Source of the DNA: Psychromonas sp. psych-6C06
GTDB lineage: Bacteria > Pseudomonadota > Gammaproteobacteria > Enterobacterales > Psychromonadaceae
Length of the DNA stretch: 64,000 nt
Direction of reading: 5' to 3'
Assembly (NCBI RefSeq): GCF_002835465.1
Contig: NZ_PIZM01000001.1
Coordinates: 186,001 to 250,000 of the forward strand
Shown: one piece after another, positions 16,888 through 25,641 of the stretch
How positions within the stretch are numbered: the first letter of the stretch is position 1
How the letters are laid out: every line of letters begins with the position of its first letter
Notes under the pieces: generated by a model
Seen by the model: the letters and a program-made list of their open reading frames with translations, nothing else
The model's database searches: none
What the model was told of the DNA's origin: nothing
Position numbers and translations under genes: made by a program

Positions 16888-19164
16888 TTATACTTTTTTC
16901 CATACACCCCATTCGCCTGATTGCTCAGGATCTTGACCTTGTGTCCACCAACCTGCACGGTAAGTAACACCATTTACTGTTACTTCATCACCGCCGTTGT
17001 ATACAGCGCTAGCATCCCAAGTTGAACCGCCAACTACTGGAGTTGGAGTTACTTCAGGAGTAGGTGTTACTTCAGGAGTTACAGTAACTACTGGAGTTGG
17101 AGTTACTTCAGGAGTAGGTGTTACAACTGAACCACCTTCACATGGTACAACGTTCCAGAACCATGATGCAGCAGATGGAGTTTCCCAAACGCCTGGGTTG
17201 TTTTGAGCTTCAAAACATGAACCATCGTAAGAAACAACATCACCATTACTTACTTTAGTTGTACCAGCAATAAATGGAGTTACATCACCAACTACAGGAG
17301 TAGGTGTTACTACTGGAGTAGGTGTTGCTGCACCAGACCAATCAGTTTGACCTTGTGGGTTAAGTACCGCTTCGTTCATCGCGTTTAAGATTTCGCCATT
17401 ACCGTCGCCGTCAATTTCCCAAGAGAAGATACCACCAAGACCAAGGCTACGTAAGTATTCACCTTTAGCAAGTACAGAACGAGGAGTATCGTAAGTTAGT
17501 AGTGTACGGCTAACTTCATCCCAAATGAATGATGCTTTAGCTACGTCATCCCAGCTTACTACTGCATTTTGGTTTGCTTCTAGGAATTTAAGTGCACCAC
17601 GGTAATCCATGATACCAGCTTCCCATGCCCAAGCTGCTTCGTTTACATCAGTACCGCTACCACCTAGAGAGCCATTGAATGGGCTATCTGCAGGGTTATC
17701 GATATGAGAACCGATAGAACCAATTGGGTTACCATCAGCTGCTACAACATCTTTCCAACCACGAGCGTACATTGCTGCACCAACAACAAGTTTGTTCGCT
17801 GGAACACCTTGAGCTAGTAGGATTTTAGTTGCGTTGTCTAATGTGTATTCAGGTTTGCCAGCAAATTCACCAACACCGTCACACTTGTCTGCAGAAACGT
17901 GAGCACCACAGTAAATTGCAGTTTGGTGACCAGTAGTTGGACCCCAAGCACCGTAGAAGTCGTAAGACATCATGAAGATATTGTCCATGTATTGAACAGC
18001 TTCACCGTAGTCAACATCTTGTAATTTATCGTAACCAACACCGATTGCAGATGTTAGTTCATATTTACGGTTGTATTTAACTTCAAGCTCATCAAGCATT
18101 GCACGTAATTCTTGCATTAATGCAATGTATGCAGGGCCATCGTTTACAGGGTCGCCTAGAGAGCTGTTTGCACCGCCACCACCAGGGAATTCCCAGTCAA
18201 TATCGATACCATCGTAGAATTTCCAAGTTTGTAGGAACTCTTTAGTAGATGCTACGAATACGTCACGGTTTGCTTTATCAACAAAACCATGGAATGGGTC
18301 AGATAGTGTCCAACCACCGATTGAAGGAACGATTTTAAGGTGTGGGTAGTTGTTTTTCAGTGCCATCATGCCACCGTAAGTACCTTTACCCATACCTAAA
18401 GAACCAACCGCTGTACCATCTAATTGCTTAGCAGGTTCGCCGTAAGTTGAGTTAAGTGCAGCCCATGAATCGTGGATAACAACTTCGTAATCTTGTGAGT
18501 CAGCACATACTTTTTTAAGTAATGCGTGACCTGATGGATTTGGATCTAATAGAGATTGGTTATCACCTGTACCGCCACAAATTGGAATGAAGCCGTAGAT
18601 GATGTGTGTTAGGTTATTCGCAGGAATATCATTTACTTCGAATTTACGGCCGTATACGCCCCATTCTACAAAGTAAGTACCAACGATTTGATCTGGATTT
18701 TGTGCGTAAGGAGTATTCGCAGCATCAGTTGTCATCGGTAATTTACCTAAATGAGAACCGTCTGTATCCGTAATAAGTAATTGTGTTGTTGGACCATCAG
18801 TACAGCCGTCAGCGTTACATAAACGCACAACCATATCTTTTAGACCACCTTTAGTGAAAGGAATTACTGCATTGCCGCCTTGGCCTTGGCCTTCAACAGC
18901 TACTTCATCGTTGATAAGTACTTGCCAAGAAGTTGCTTTTTCGCCAGCCCAAACGTTCCAAGTAACAGGTACTTCAACAACATCTACACGAGTGTAAGAT
19001 GATTTGTAGCCTACTGTTGCGTCTGTGTTGATTGTAACGAAACCAAGGTTAGAGTAATCAGCCCAACCCATTGCTGGTGCTGCTGGTGCTGCTGCAAGAG
19101 CAGATGCACTAAGTGACGCAGAAATTGCTAGCGCCAGAGTGCTTTTAAATAACATGTTTTTCAT
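16888..19164 (-). CDS. Secreted GH18 chitinase (ChiA-type) with C-terminal chitin-binding domains
   Basis: 758 residues from ATG 19164, chosen because GGAG lies 6 nt upstream; the ATG four codons earlier overlaps that site. A Sec signal peptide (about 1-25) is followed by a ChiA-type N-terminal beta domain (about 30-135) and the GH18 barrel (about 160-590). The barrel has SIGGWT (281-286) and DGIDIDWE (318-325), whose last glutamate is the catalytic acid. Pro-Thr linkers made of TPTPVV repeats separate two CBM5/12-like modules, the last ending GEWGVWKKV. It hydrolyses chitin outside the cell. It has its own terminator, with amino-acid uptake genes upstream. Confidence 0.95.
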   Translation of the reverse strand: MKNMLFKSTLALAISASLSASALAAAPAAPAMGWADYSNLGFVTINTDATVGYKSSYTRVDVVEVPVTWNVWAGEKATSWQVLINDEVAVEGQGQGGNAVIPFTKGGLKDMVVRLCNADGCTDGPTTQLLITDTDGSHLGKLPMTTDAANTPYAQNPDQIVGTYFVEWGVYGRKFEVNDIPANNLTHIIYGFIPICGGTGDNQSLLDPNPSGHALLKKVCADSQDYEVVIHDSWAALNSTYGEPAKQLDGTAVGSLGMGKGTYGGMMALKNNYPHLKIVPSIGGWTLSDPFHGFVDKANRDVFVASTKEFLQTWKFYDGIDIDWEFPGGGGANSSLGDPVNDGPAYIALMQELRAMLDELEVKYNRKYELTSAIGVGYDKLQDVDYGEAVQYMDNIFMMSYDFYGAWGPTTGHQTAIYCGAHVSADKCDGVGEFAGKPEYTLDNATKILLAQGVPANKLVVGAAMYARGWKDVVAADGNPIGSIGSHIDNPADSPFNGSLGGSGTDVNEAAWAWEAGIMDYRGALKFLEANQNAVVSWDDVAKASFIWDEVSRTLLTYDTPRSVLAKGEYLRSLGLGGIFSWEIDGDGNGEILNAMNEAVLNPQGQTDWSGAATPTPVVTPTPVVGDVTPFIAGTTKVSNGDVVSYDGSCFEAQNNPGVWETPSAASWFWNVVPCEGGSVVTPTPEVTPTPVVTVTPEVTPTPEVTPTPVVGGSTWDASAVYNGGDEVTVNGVTYRAGWWTQGQDPEQSGEWGVWKKV

Positions 19165-19554
19165 AAAAAACTCCATGATAAATTTATTAAAGAGTCTAAT
19201 AAAAACGGATCGTTATCCTTCACCAGGTTTTTTATATCGCTAGTTAGGGGCTATTTAACTGTTGGTTTTTATCAGATATCTTCCGTGATATCGGGTGTAC
19301 AAAAGCAGATGTACCGAGCAAGCCTACTTTTTAATGGCAGTAGTTGCAATGTAAATAAGGGCATTTAAGTCTTAATGTTGAGGTCGATCTCAAAAAAATA
19401 AACAATATACAAATAAAATCCAAAAGGTGTGCTGTACCTTAATTTACATAGGTAAAGATAATGAACTTGTATAAAATTGAAGATAATTAAAGGATAAGAC
19501 TAAGGTATTGCTGAGAAGTGATAGGTAGGGGAGGGGCTTTGCCCCTCGCTGAGA
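19165..19554. other. 390-bp region between aapP and the chitinase gene
   Basis: No ORF. It must carry the chitinase promoter (minus strand). Next to the aapP stop lies a perfect GAGGGGC / GCCCCTC stem with a TTT loop (19531-19547). It lacks a T-tract and may act as a 3' end or stability hairpin for the aap operon. No clear operator was recognised. Confidence 0.5.
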
Positions 19555-20301
19555 TTAGTGTGAAAGAATTTGCTCTAAGAAAAGTTTTAAGCGGTCCGAT
19601 TGTGGGTTATCAAAAAACTCGTTCGGTTCATTTTCTTCTATTACTTGGCCTGCATCCATAAAGATAACACGATCCGCTACTTTTTTTGCAAACCCCATCT
19701 CATGGGTTACACAGATCATCGTTATACCTTCGTCGGCTAATTCAACCATTACATCTAACACTTCAGATACCATTTCTGGATCTAATGCAGAGGTCGGCTC
19801 ATCAAACAACATAATTTCAGGGTTAATACATAAACAACGTGCAATGGCGACACGTTGTTGTTGACCACCTGATAACTGGTTTGGGTATTTATGAGCTTGC
19901 TCTGCAATTTTTACTCGTTCAAGGTAATACATCGCTTTCTTGATCGCTTCTTTACGAGGTACTTTATGAACCCATGTTGGGGCTAGCACTAAATTCTCTA
20001 ATACTGAGAGGTGAGGGAATAAATTAAAGTGTTGAAACACCATGCCCACTTGTGAGCGAATGTGACGTACCACTTTCACATCATCAATTAGCTCAGTGCC
20101 ATTAATATTAATATTGCCCTGTTGAAACTTCTCTAAATGATTTAGACAACGAATAGTGGTTGATTTACCTGAGCCTGATGGGCCACAAATAACGACTTTT
20201 TCGCCTTTTTTAATATCTAGATTGACATCTTTAAGTACATGAAAATCACCGTACCATTTATTAACGTCTTTCATTGAGATCATAATTTCTTGTTCAGACA
20301 T
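19555..20301 (-). CDS. aapP: General L-amino acid ABC transporter ATP-binding protein AapP
   Basis: 248 residues with Walker [10 protein letters not shown] (40-48), signature LSGGQQQR, and Walker [14 protein letters not shown] chose the ATG at 20301 because AGGA lies 6 nt upstream; the in-frame ATG at 20307 directly abuts that site. It energises uptake through AapQ and AapM. It is the last gene of the aapJQMP order, which identifies the system better than the ATPase sequence alone. Homologous systems take up a broad range of L-amino acids. Confidence 0.92.
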   Translation of the reverse strand: MSEQEIMISMKDVNKWYGDFHVLKDVNLDIKKGEKVVICGPSGSGKSTTIRCLNHLEKFQQGNININGTELIDDVKVVRHIRSQVGMVFQHFNLFPHLSVLENLVLAPTWVHKVPRKEAIKKAMYYLERVKIAEQAHKYPNQLSGGQQQRVAIARCLCINPEIMLFDEPTSALDPEMVSEVLDVMVELADEGITMICVTHEMGFAKKVADRVIFMDAGQVIEENEPNEFFDNPQSDRLKLFLEQILSH

Positions 20302-20313
20302 AGTCATTCCTAT

Positions 20314-21393
20314 TTAGTGTTCTGTATTGAACTTACGCTCAATCGCTTTTGAATATTGTGACATGGTAAAACAGATCACCCAGTAGATTAAGGTAACAAA
20401 AACATAACCTTCTATTTCATAACCGAGCCAGTTTGTATCGCTGTTGGTCAGTGTCACCATGGCTAGGATGTCGAAAAGACCAATAATTAAAACTAGCGTA
20501 GTATCTTTAAACAGTGAGATAAAAGAGCCGACTAAATTTGGGATGGATATTTTTAAAGCCTGTGGCAATATAATTAAAATCATGCCCTGCCAATAACCTA
20601 ATCCAAGTGATTTTGCTGCTTCATATTGCCCTTTCGGAATAGCTTGTAAGCCACCACGTACAACCTCTGCAATGTAGGCCGCTTGAAACAGGGTAATACC
20701 AATTAACGCACGTAATAGTTTGTCAAAATCTATCCCATCACTAAAAAATAGCGGTAACACAACTGAGGCCATGAAAAGAATCGTAATCAGTGGCACACCA
20801 CGAATAAATTCGATAAAGCCAACACATAATGTTTTTACAATAGGCATATCAGACTGCCGACCTAATGCCAGTACAATACCAATCGGGAAGGAAGCGATAA
20901 TTCCCACTGCTGCAACGACAAGGGTTAACATCAACCCTCCCCATTTTTCAGTCTCGACGGTTTCAAGTCCAAACCAGCCTCCACTGATTAATACAAAACA
21001 GATGACTGGGTATAACAACATAAATACAATTTTTATTTTGATGTTGCTAACTGCTTTAAATGATGCAAGAAAAGCGATGGTAATTAATAACACTAAATTA
21101 GGTCGCCAATGTAATGCTTCTGGGTAAAACCCGTAGATAAATTGATCAAACTTTTCAATGATAAATATCCATCTCGCTCCCTCTTTTACTATTTCAGCTT
21201 GTGTACCGCTCCACGTAGCTTCAAATATCATCCAATTCAATAGAGGCGGGATAGTCGCGTATAAAAAGTACAGCCCTAATAGAGTCAGTAAGCTATTTTT
21301 TATGTCGGGGAAGAGGTTTTTACGTAACCAGTAAATTGCTCCTTTACTGCCGGATGGCGCTGGTTTTGCTTCTTTAATTGTGTAAGTCGCCAT
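20314..21393 (-). CDS. aapM: General L-amino acid ABC transporter permease AapM
   Basis: 359 residues, longer than ordinary polar amino-acid permeases, as is usual for AapM because of extra N-terminal membrane segments. About eight helices are visible, with the EAA loop YEAAKSLGLGYWQGMILIILPQA near residues 255-278. It pairs with AapQ to form the membrane channel. It starts 2 bp after the aapQ stop, so translation is probably coupled. Confidence 0.92.
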   Translation of the reverse strand: MATYTIKEAKPAPSGSKGAIYWLRKNLFPDIKNSLLTLLGLYFLYATIPPLLNWMIFEATWSGTQAEIVKEGARWIFIIEKFDQFIYGFYPEALHWRPNLVLLITIAFLASFKAVSNIKIKIVFMLLYPVICFVLISGGWFGLETVETEKWGGLMLTLVVAAVGIIASFPIGIVLALGRQSDMPIVKTLCVGFIEFIRGVPLITILFMASVVLPLFFSDGIDFDKLLRALIGITLFQAAYIAEVVRGGLQAIPKGQYEAAKSLGLGYWQGMILIILPQALKISIPNLVGSFISLFKDTTLVLIIGLFDILAMVTLTNSDTNWLGYEIEGYVFVTLIYWVICFTMSQYSKAIERKFNTEH

Positions 21394-21395
21394 AA

Positions 21396-22583
21396 TTATC
21401 TTCCTTTAATTGCCATTTTGGCATTAACCCAGTTTAAGACCAGTGAAATAACGATGCTGATAGTGAGGTACACCGCCATGGTCATTAAAATAATTTCAAT
21501 TGCTTGTCCCACTTGATTTAATGTGGTGCCTGAAAAAAGAGTTACCAATTCTGGATAACCTATTGCAGTAGCAAGCGATGAGTTTTTTACGAGGTTTAAA
21601 TATTGATTGATAACAGGAGGAATTATGACGCGTAATGCTTGTGGCAAAACGACTTTGCGTAAAATGACATGATCTTTTAAACCCAATGATTTGGCCGCTT
21701 CTTTTTGCCCAGGAGGTACGGCTTCAATACCTGCACGCACAGCTTCAGCAATATAAGTTGCTGTGTAGATGCTCAGCGCAAAAATGAGTGCTAACAGCTC
21801 GGGAATAATTGTTATTCCGCCTTTAAAGTTAAACCCTTTTAATTCTGGATATTCAGCGCCAATGGGTTGGCCTGTGACAAAGTACACAAGCACTGGCGAT
21901 AACACTAAAATAGCAACTGATACTTTAAATATTGGAAATTCTTCACCACTTAAATCGTGTCGTTTTTTTGCCCAACGAGCGAGAAAAAACACGCCCACAA
22001 TAGAGAGAATAACGGCAGTAAAAATAAAGCCACTGCCAGATTCAAAAATCGGCTCAGGCGTTAATAATCCACGGTTATTAAGGAAGAAACTATCGAAGTA
22101 GGAGAAGCTTTGTCGAGGGCTGGGAAGCGAAGCAAGTACTACGTTATACCAGAACAAAATTTGTAACAGTATTGGAATATTTCGAAAAGTTTCGATATAC
22201 ACTAATGATAATCTAGAGATTAAGTAGTTCGCTGATAAGCGTCCGACGCCAATCAGTAACCCTAAAACTGAAGCGAATACAACACCAATGACAGAGACTA
22301 AGAGAGTATTTAATAAACCAATAACAAAGACATCGTAATAACTTGATGTCGCATCACTGTATTCGACTAATGTTTGGCTAATACCAAAACCAGCAACGTC
22401 GTCTAAAAACGAAAAACCGGTTGTAATACCACGCTTCTCAACATTTTCGAACATGTTGTTAGTGAAGTAATAGGCAAGGAAAATAACAAATAATAGTGCA
22501 ATAACTTGATAAATAATCGCACGGTTTTGAGGATTATTTAAAAAACCATTACCTGTAGATTCTGGAAGCTGAGTTTTATTCAT
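21396..22583 (-). CDS. aapQ: General L-amino acid ABC transporter permease AapQ
   Basis: 395 residues with several membrane helices and a large periplasmic insertion between them, as in AapQ/BztB proteins. The EAA loop is seen as QKEAAKSLGLKDHVILRKVVLPQA. It forms a heterodimeric channel with AapM. It is separated from aapJ by 64 bp containing a compact stem-loop (22612-22628) and is followed almost immediately by aapM. Confidence 0.92.
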   Translation of the reverse strand: MNKTQLPESTGNGFLNNPQNRAIIYQVIALLFVIFLAYYFTNNMFENVEKRGITTGFSFLDDVAGFGISQTLVEYSDATSSYYDVFVIGLLNTLLVSVIGVVFASVLGLLIGVGRLSANYLISRLSLVYIETFRNIPILLQILFWYNVVLASLPSPRQSFSYFDSFFLNNRGLLTPEPIFESGSGFIFTAVILSIVGVFFLARWAKKRHDLSGEEFPIFKVSVAILVLSPVLVYFVTGQPIGAEYPELKGFNFKGGITIIPELLALIFALSIYTATYIAEAVRAGIEAVPPGQKEAAKSLGLKDHVILRKVVLPQALRVIIPPVINQYLNLVKNSSLATAIGYPELVTLFSGTTLNQVGQAIEIILMTMAVYLTISIVISLVLNWVNAKMAIKGR

Positions 22584-22611
22584 AATCGAACCTAGAAAGG
22601 AGTAGAAATAA

Positions 22612-22628
22612 AGGGGGCGAAGCCCCCT
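22612..22628 (-). promoter_or_regulatory. Intercistronic stem-loop between aapJ and aapQ
   Basis: AGGGGGC / GCCCCCT, a perfect 7-bp GC-rich stem with a 3-nt loop, in the gap after the binding-protein gene. There is no T-tract. It probably stabilises the aapJ message so that more binding protein than permease is made (inference). Confidence 0.6.
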
Positions 22629-22647
22629 AAGAGGAAGTTATATATGA

Positions 22648-23661
22648 TTAACGAACTGGCATTGAGTACATTAACCCGCCTTTATTCCAGAGATTATTTA
22701 AACCACGATCAATCATTAACGGAGAGTCTTTACCAACATGTTGGTCAAAAGATTCTCCATAATTACCTACATTTTTAACAATTTTGTAAGCCCAGTCAGA
22801 TTTAAGACCTAAGTTTTCACCCGCTTTACCAGAAGTTCCAAGAAGGCGTTTAATACTTGGGTTTTCAGATTTTAGCATGGCATCTACATTACTTTTTGTA
22901 ACTCCTAGTTCTTCTGCTTCAAGTGTTGCAAACATGGTCCATTTTACAATGTTAAACCAAGCATCATCACCTTGGCGAACCACTGGTCCAAGTGGTTCTT
23001 TAGAGATGATTTCAGGCAGTACGATAGTCGCAGATGGATCATCCATTTTTTGTCTTAAGCCATATAATTGTGATGCATCAGAAGTAACAGCGTCACAGCG
23101 ACCTTTTTTGAACCCATCAATAGTTTGGCCTGATGTGTCGTAAGTTACCGCTTTATATTCCATGCTATTCGCTTTGAAATAATCAGTTAAATTTAGCTCT
23201 GATGTTGTACCGGCTTGAATACAGAATGTTGCACCATCTAGCTCTTTGGCTGAAGTCACACCCAGTTTTTTCGTTACTAAAAAACCTTGGCCGTCATAAT
23301 AATTCACACCTGCAAAGTTCAGACCTAACGAAGTATCACGGGTTGCAGTCCAAGTCGTGGTGCGAGAAAGTAGATCAACCTCACCACTTTGTAACGCTGT
23401 AAAGCGTTCTTTAGCAGTTAATGGAATGTATTTAACTTTATCTGCATCGCCCAATACTGCACTTGCTACAGCACGGCAAAGGTCAACATCAAGTCCTTTC
23501 CAAACGCCTTTAGAGTCTGTCGCAGAGAAACCAGGGATCCCTGTTGAAACACCACAATTTAATGTGCCTTTTTTCATCACTTCTTCTAAAGTGCCCGCGT
23601 TAGCAAGGTTTGGAACTAATGCGCTAATACCAAGTAGGAGTGCAATTTTTGTTAATTTCAT
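22648..23661 (-). CDS. aapJ: General L-amino acid ABC transporter periplasmic binding protein AapJ
   Basis: 337 residues. A signal peptide (about 1-22, ending ANA) is followed by a mature start TLEEVMKKGTLNCGVS that is typical of AapJ/BztA binding proteins. GVWKGLDVDLCRAVA and the later DLLSRTTTWT and QAGTTSELNL also match the family. It binds amino acids in the periplasm for AapQMP. First gene of the operon; the promoter lies in the 240-bp AT-rich region upstream (23662-23904), where no operator was recognised. Confidence 0.93.
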   Translation of the reverse strand: MKLTKIALLLGISALVPNLANAGTLEEVMKKGTLNCGVSTGIPGFSATDSKGVWKGLDVDLCRAVASAVLGDADKVKYIPLTAKERFTALQSGEVDLLSRTTTWTATRDTSLGLNFAGVNYYDGQGFLVTKKLGVTSAKELDGATFCIQAGTTSELNLTDYFKANSMEYKAVTYDTSGQTIDGFKKGRCDAVTSDASQLYGLRQKMDDPSATIVLPEIISKEPLGPVVRQGDDAWFNIVKWTMFATLEAEELGVTKSNVDAMLKSENPSIKRLLGTSGKAGENLGLKSDWAYKIVKNVGNYGESFDQHVGKDSPLMIDRGLNNLWNKGGLMYSMPVR

Positions 23662-23904
23662 CTAAATATTCCTTATCTCTATTGAACGTATGATGCATAA
23701 GACTATTTAATAACATTAAATATGTTTATCTATGAACGATATAAAGCATAGGTAAGCATGTTAAGAATGCGAACTTGTTATCAAGTTGTTAATGTTTTGT
23801 CGATCTGACTCACACAATTGTATGTTATATCAGCAGGTTGGCTATTTAGTTTACAAATTATGCTTGGTAAATGAGCAGTTCTAACTTGGAGGGAGGTGAC
23901 TGGC

Positions 23905-23943
23905 TTTAAAAAAGAGGGCGCTAACATTGCGATTGCTAGCGCC
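23905..23943 (-). terminator. Rho-independent terminator of the bat operon
   Basis: GGCGCTA (23917-23923) pairs with TAGCGCC (23937-23943). On the minus strand the stem is followed by CTCTTTTTT. It lies about 20 nt after the batD stop. Confidence 0.8.
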
Positions 23944-23961
23944 GAGCTTGATAGATGCTGA

Positions 23962-25641
23962 TTAGGGGTTTATATCAAGTGGATCTGAGTGCAATGTCTG
24001 TTTTTGACTTTCCTGCTCGCTTTTGATCAAAGCTGCCAGCTTATCTGATTGCCATTGTTGTGTTGGATCGCTACAACAAATTTGTAACCACTGTAGTTCC
24101 TCTTTTAATTGTTGTTTCAATATATCAGTTAACGCACTTTTATCTGCAAATTCACTTAAACTTTTCAGTGTCGGATATTGATGCTGCGCGTAACTTAATA
24201 GAGCGCTGTAGCACTTGGTTGCGCTGTTCTGAGCAAAACTATTTTGTAACGTCACAAAATGTTCATTGAGTGGAACAATGGCGCTTTCAGAAACGTCTTT
24301 ACGCTTGCTTTGTTTACGCCTATAGGACAAGTGGTATAACACCATTATTAAGATAATAAGTAATAATAAAGCGACAGTAATCTGCCAATAAATTAGTGTT
24401 TTATTATCCACAATGATAGTTGGTGTAGGCTGTTCGACAATAGGTTGTGTTGTAGGCAGGGTAGTAGACTGTGTTGTCTCGGCAGGTAAAATAGTTAATG
24501 TTTGTGCCGGAAGAATAGCTGTTTCAGCTTTATCAGTACGGCTATTAAACCAATTAAGTTTTATTTCTGGCAATGTTAAATCACCTGCTTGATCGGCAAT
24601 AATTGCATGGCGCATAATGCGAATTGCGTAACGTTTACCGCTATTTGATTGCGCTTCTTCTAGCTGATCTTGATCTGGATAGACACGTAAATCTGCCGGA
24701 TAATTAAGCTTGATATTCGGTAGTTTTTCTTTATCAATAGAGGCTATCTGTAATGTGATGCTTCGTGTGATAGGCTCTCCTACTTTATAACTTTGTGCAC
24801 TTAAGTCATTATCTTCTATAAGGCGTAAGTCATCACTTACTATCCAGTCGCCTTGGTAGTTTTCGGGAATTGCTTTGACGTTGATATTTAAAGAATCACC
24901 ACGAACATTAATGGGATCAGCGATCACTCTGTTCTGCCATTCACTGACAGCGACCACTTTACGTAGCGTTCCTGTTAGTAATGGAGAGTTAATCTCAAAT
25001 TGCCCCGATTTGCTTGGTGTTAACTTATATTGGCGTGTGATTGTGTTATAACGAATACCATTTCGTACGGTTTGCGCGTTTTTATCTTTACCAAAAACTG
25101 ATGCTTCAACCCCTTCAAAATAAGGTGGATCCAAGTCTAGTTCATTACTATTTTTGGAGATAAACAGCTTGGTGGTGTAAATAAAAGACTGACCGATATA
25201 AACCTGCTCTTTATCTATGCGGTTTTCAATGAAAACCGATTGCTCTTCACCTGTTGATTGGCTTATCTGTGATGGCTCAACGACATTAATTTCAATAGGA
25301 TTGGTTGCCAGATCGCCAATTTTTAATCTTGGAATGGTTAATTTTCCTAAAGATTTTGCCTGAAGCCTTACTTGCCATTGCGTTTGTTGGCTGAATTCGC
25401 CATTAATATACTCCGTACGCTGGCTTTGTGAAGGGCGATACACCGTAAAGGATTGCTCTAACGATCTTGTATCAAGTTGATAATCGTCGTCGTTATCATT
25501 TACCGATACGGTTAAAATAAATATATCACCGAGTGCGACCTGATTATCACTCACTGTTGCAGTGACCTTAGTGGCCGCCAATAGTGGGCTGCTGAAAAGC
25601 ATGATTAGTATTAGCGCTAAAAAAGAAAAGGTAGATTTCAT
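23962..25641 (-). CDS. batD: BatD-like protein (oxygen-tolerance family)
   Basis: 559 residues. A Sec signal peptide (about 1-22) precedes a large periplasmic part made of repeated beta-rich segments (about 25-410), then one membrane helix (about 418-440) and a cytoplasmic helical tail. This is the BatD layout. In the Bacteroides aerotolerance operon BatD works with the von Willebrand proteins BatA and BatB; the molecular function is not known. It overlaps the batB stop by 1 nt (TAATG), so translation is coupled. Last gene of the operon. Confidence 0.85.
   Translation of the reverse strand: MKSTFSFLALILIMLFSSPLLAATKVTATVSDNQVALGDIFILTVSVNDNDDDYQLDTRSLEQSFTVYRPSQSQRTEYINGEFSQQTQWQVRLQAKSLGKLTIPRLKIGDLATNPIEINVVEPSQISQSTGEEQSVFIENRIDKEQVYIGQSFIYTTKLFISKNSNELDLDPPYFEGVEASVFGKDKNAQTVRNGIRYNTITRQYKLTPSKSGQFEINSPLLTGTLRKVVAVSEWQNRVIADPINVRGDSLNINVKAIPENYQGDWIVSDDLRLIEDNDLSAQSYKVGEPITRSITLQIASIDKEKLPNIKLNYPADLRVYPDQDQLEEAQSNSGKRYAIRIMRHAIIADQAGDLTLPEIKLNWFNSRTDKAETAILPAQTLTILPAETTQSTTLPTTQPIVEQPTPTIIVDNKTLIYWQITVALLLLIILIMVLYHLSYRRKQSKRKDVSESAIVPLNEHFVTLQNSFAQNSATKCYSALLSYAQHQYPTLKSLSEFADKSALTDILKQQLKEELQWLQICCSDPTQQWQSDKLAALIKSEQESQKQTLHSDPLDINP

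Noticed and set aside
16997-17206. 69-residue ORF of repeating GVGVTSGV opposite the chitinase
   Set aside because: Antisense of the Pro-Thr linker repeats of the chitinase.
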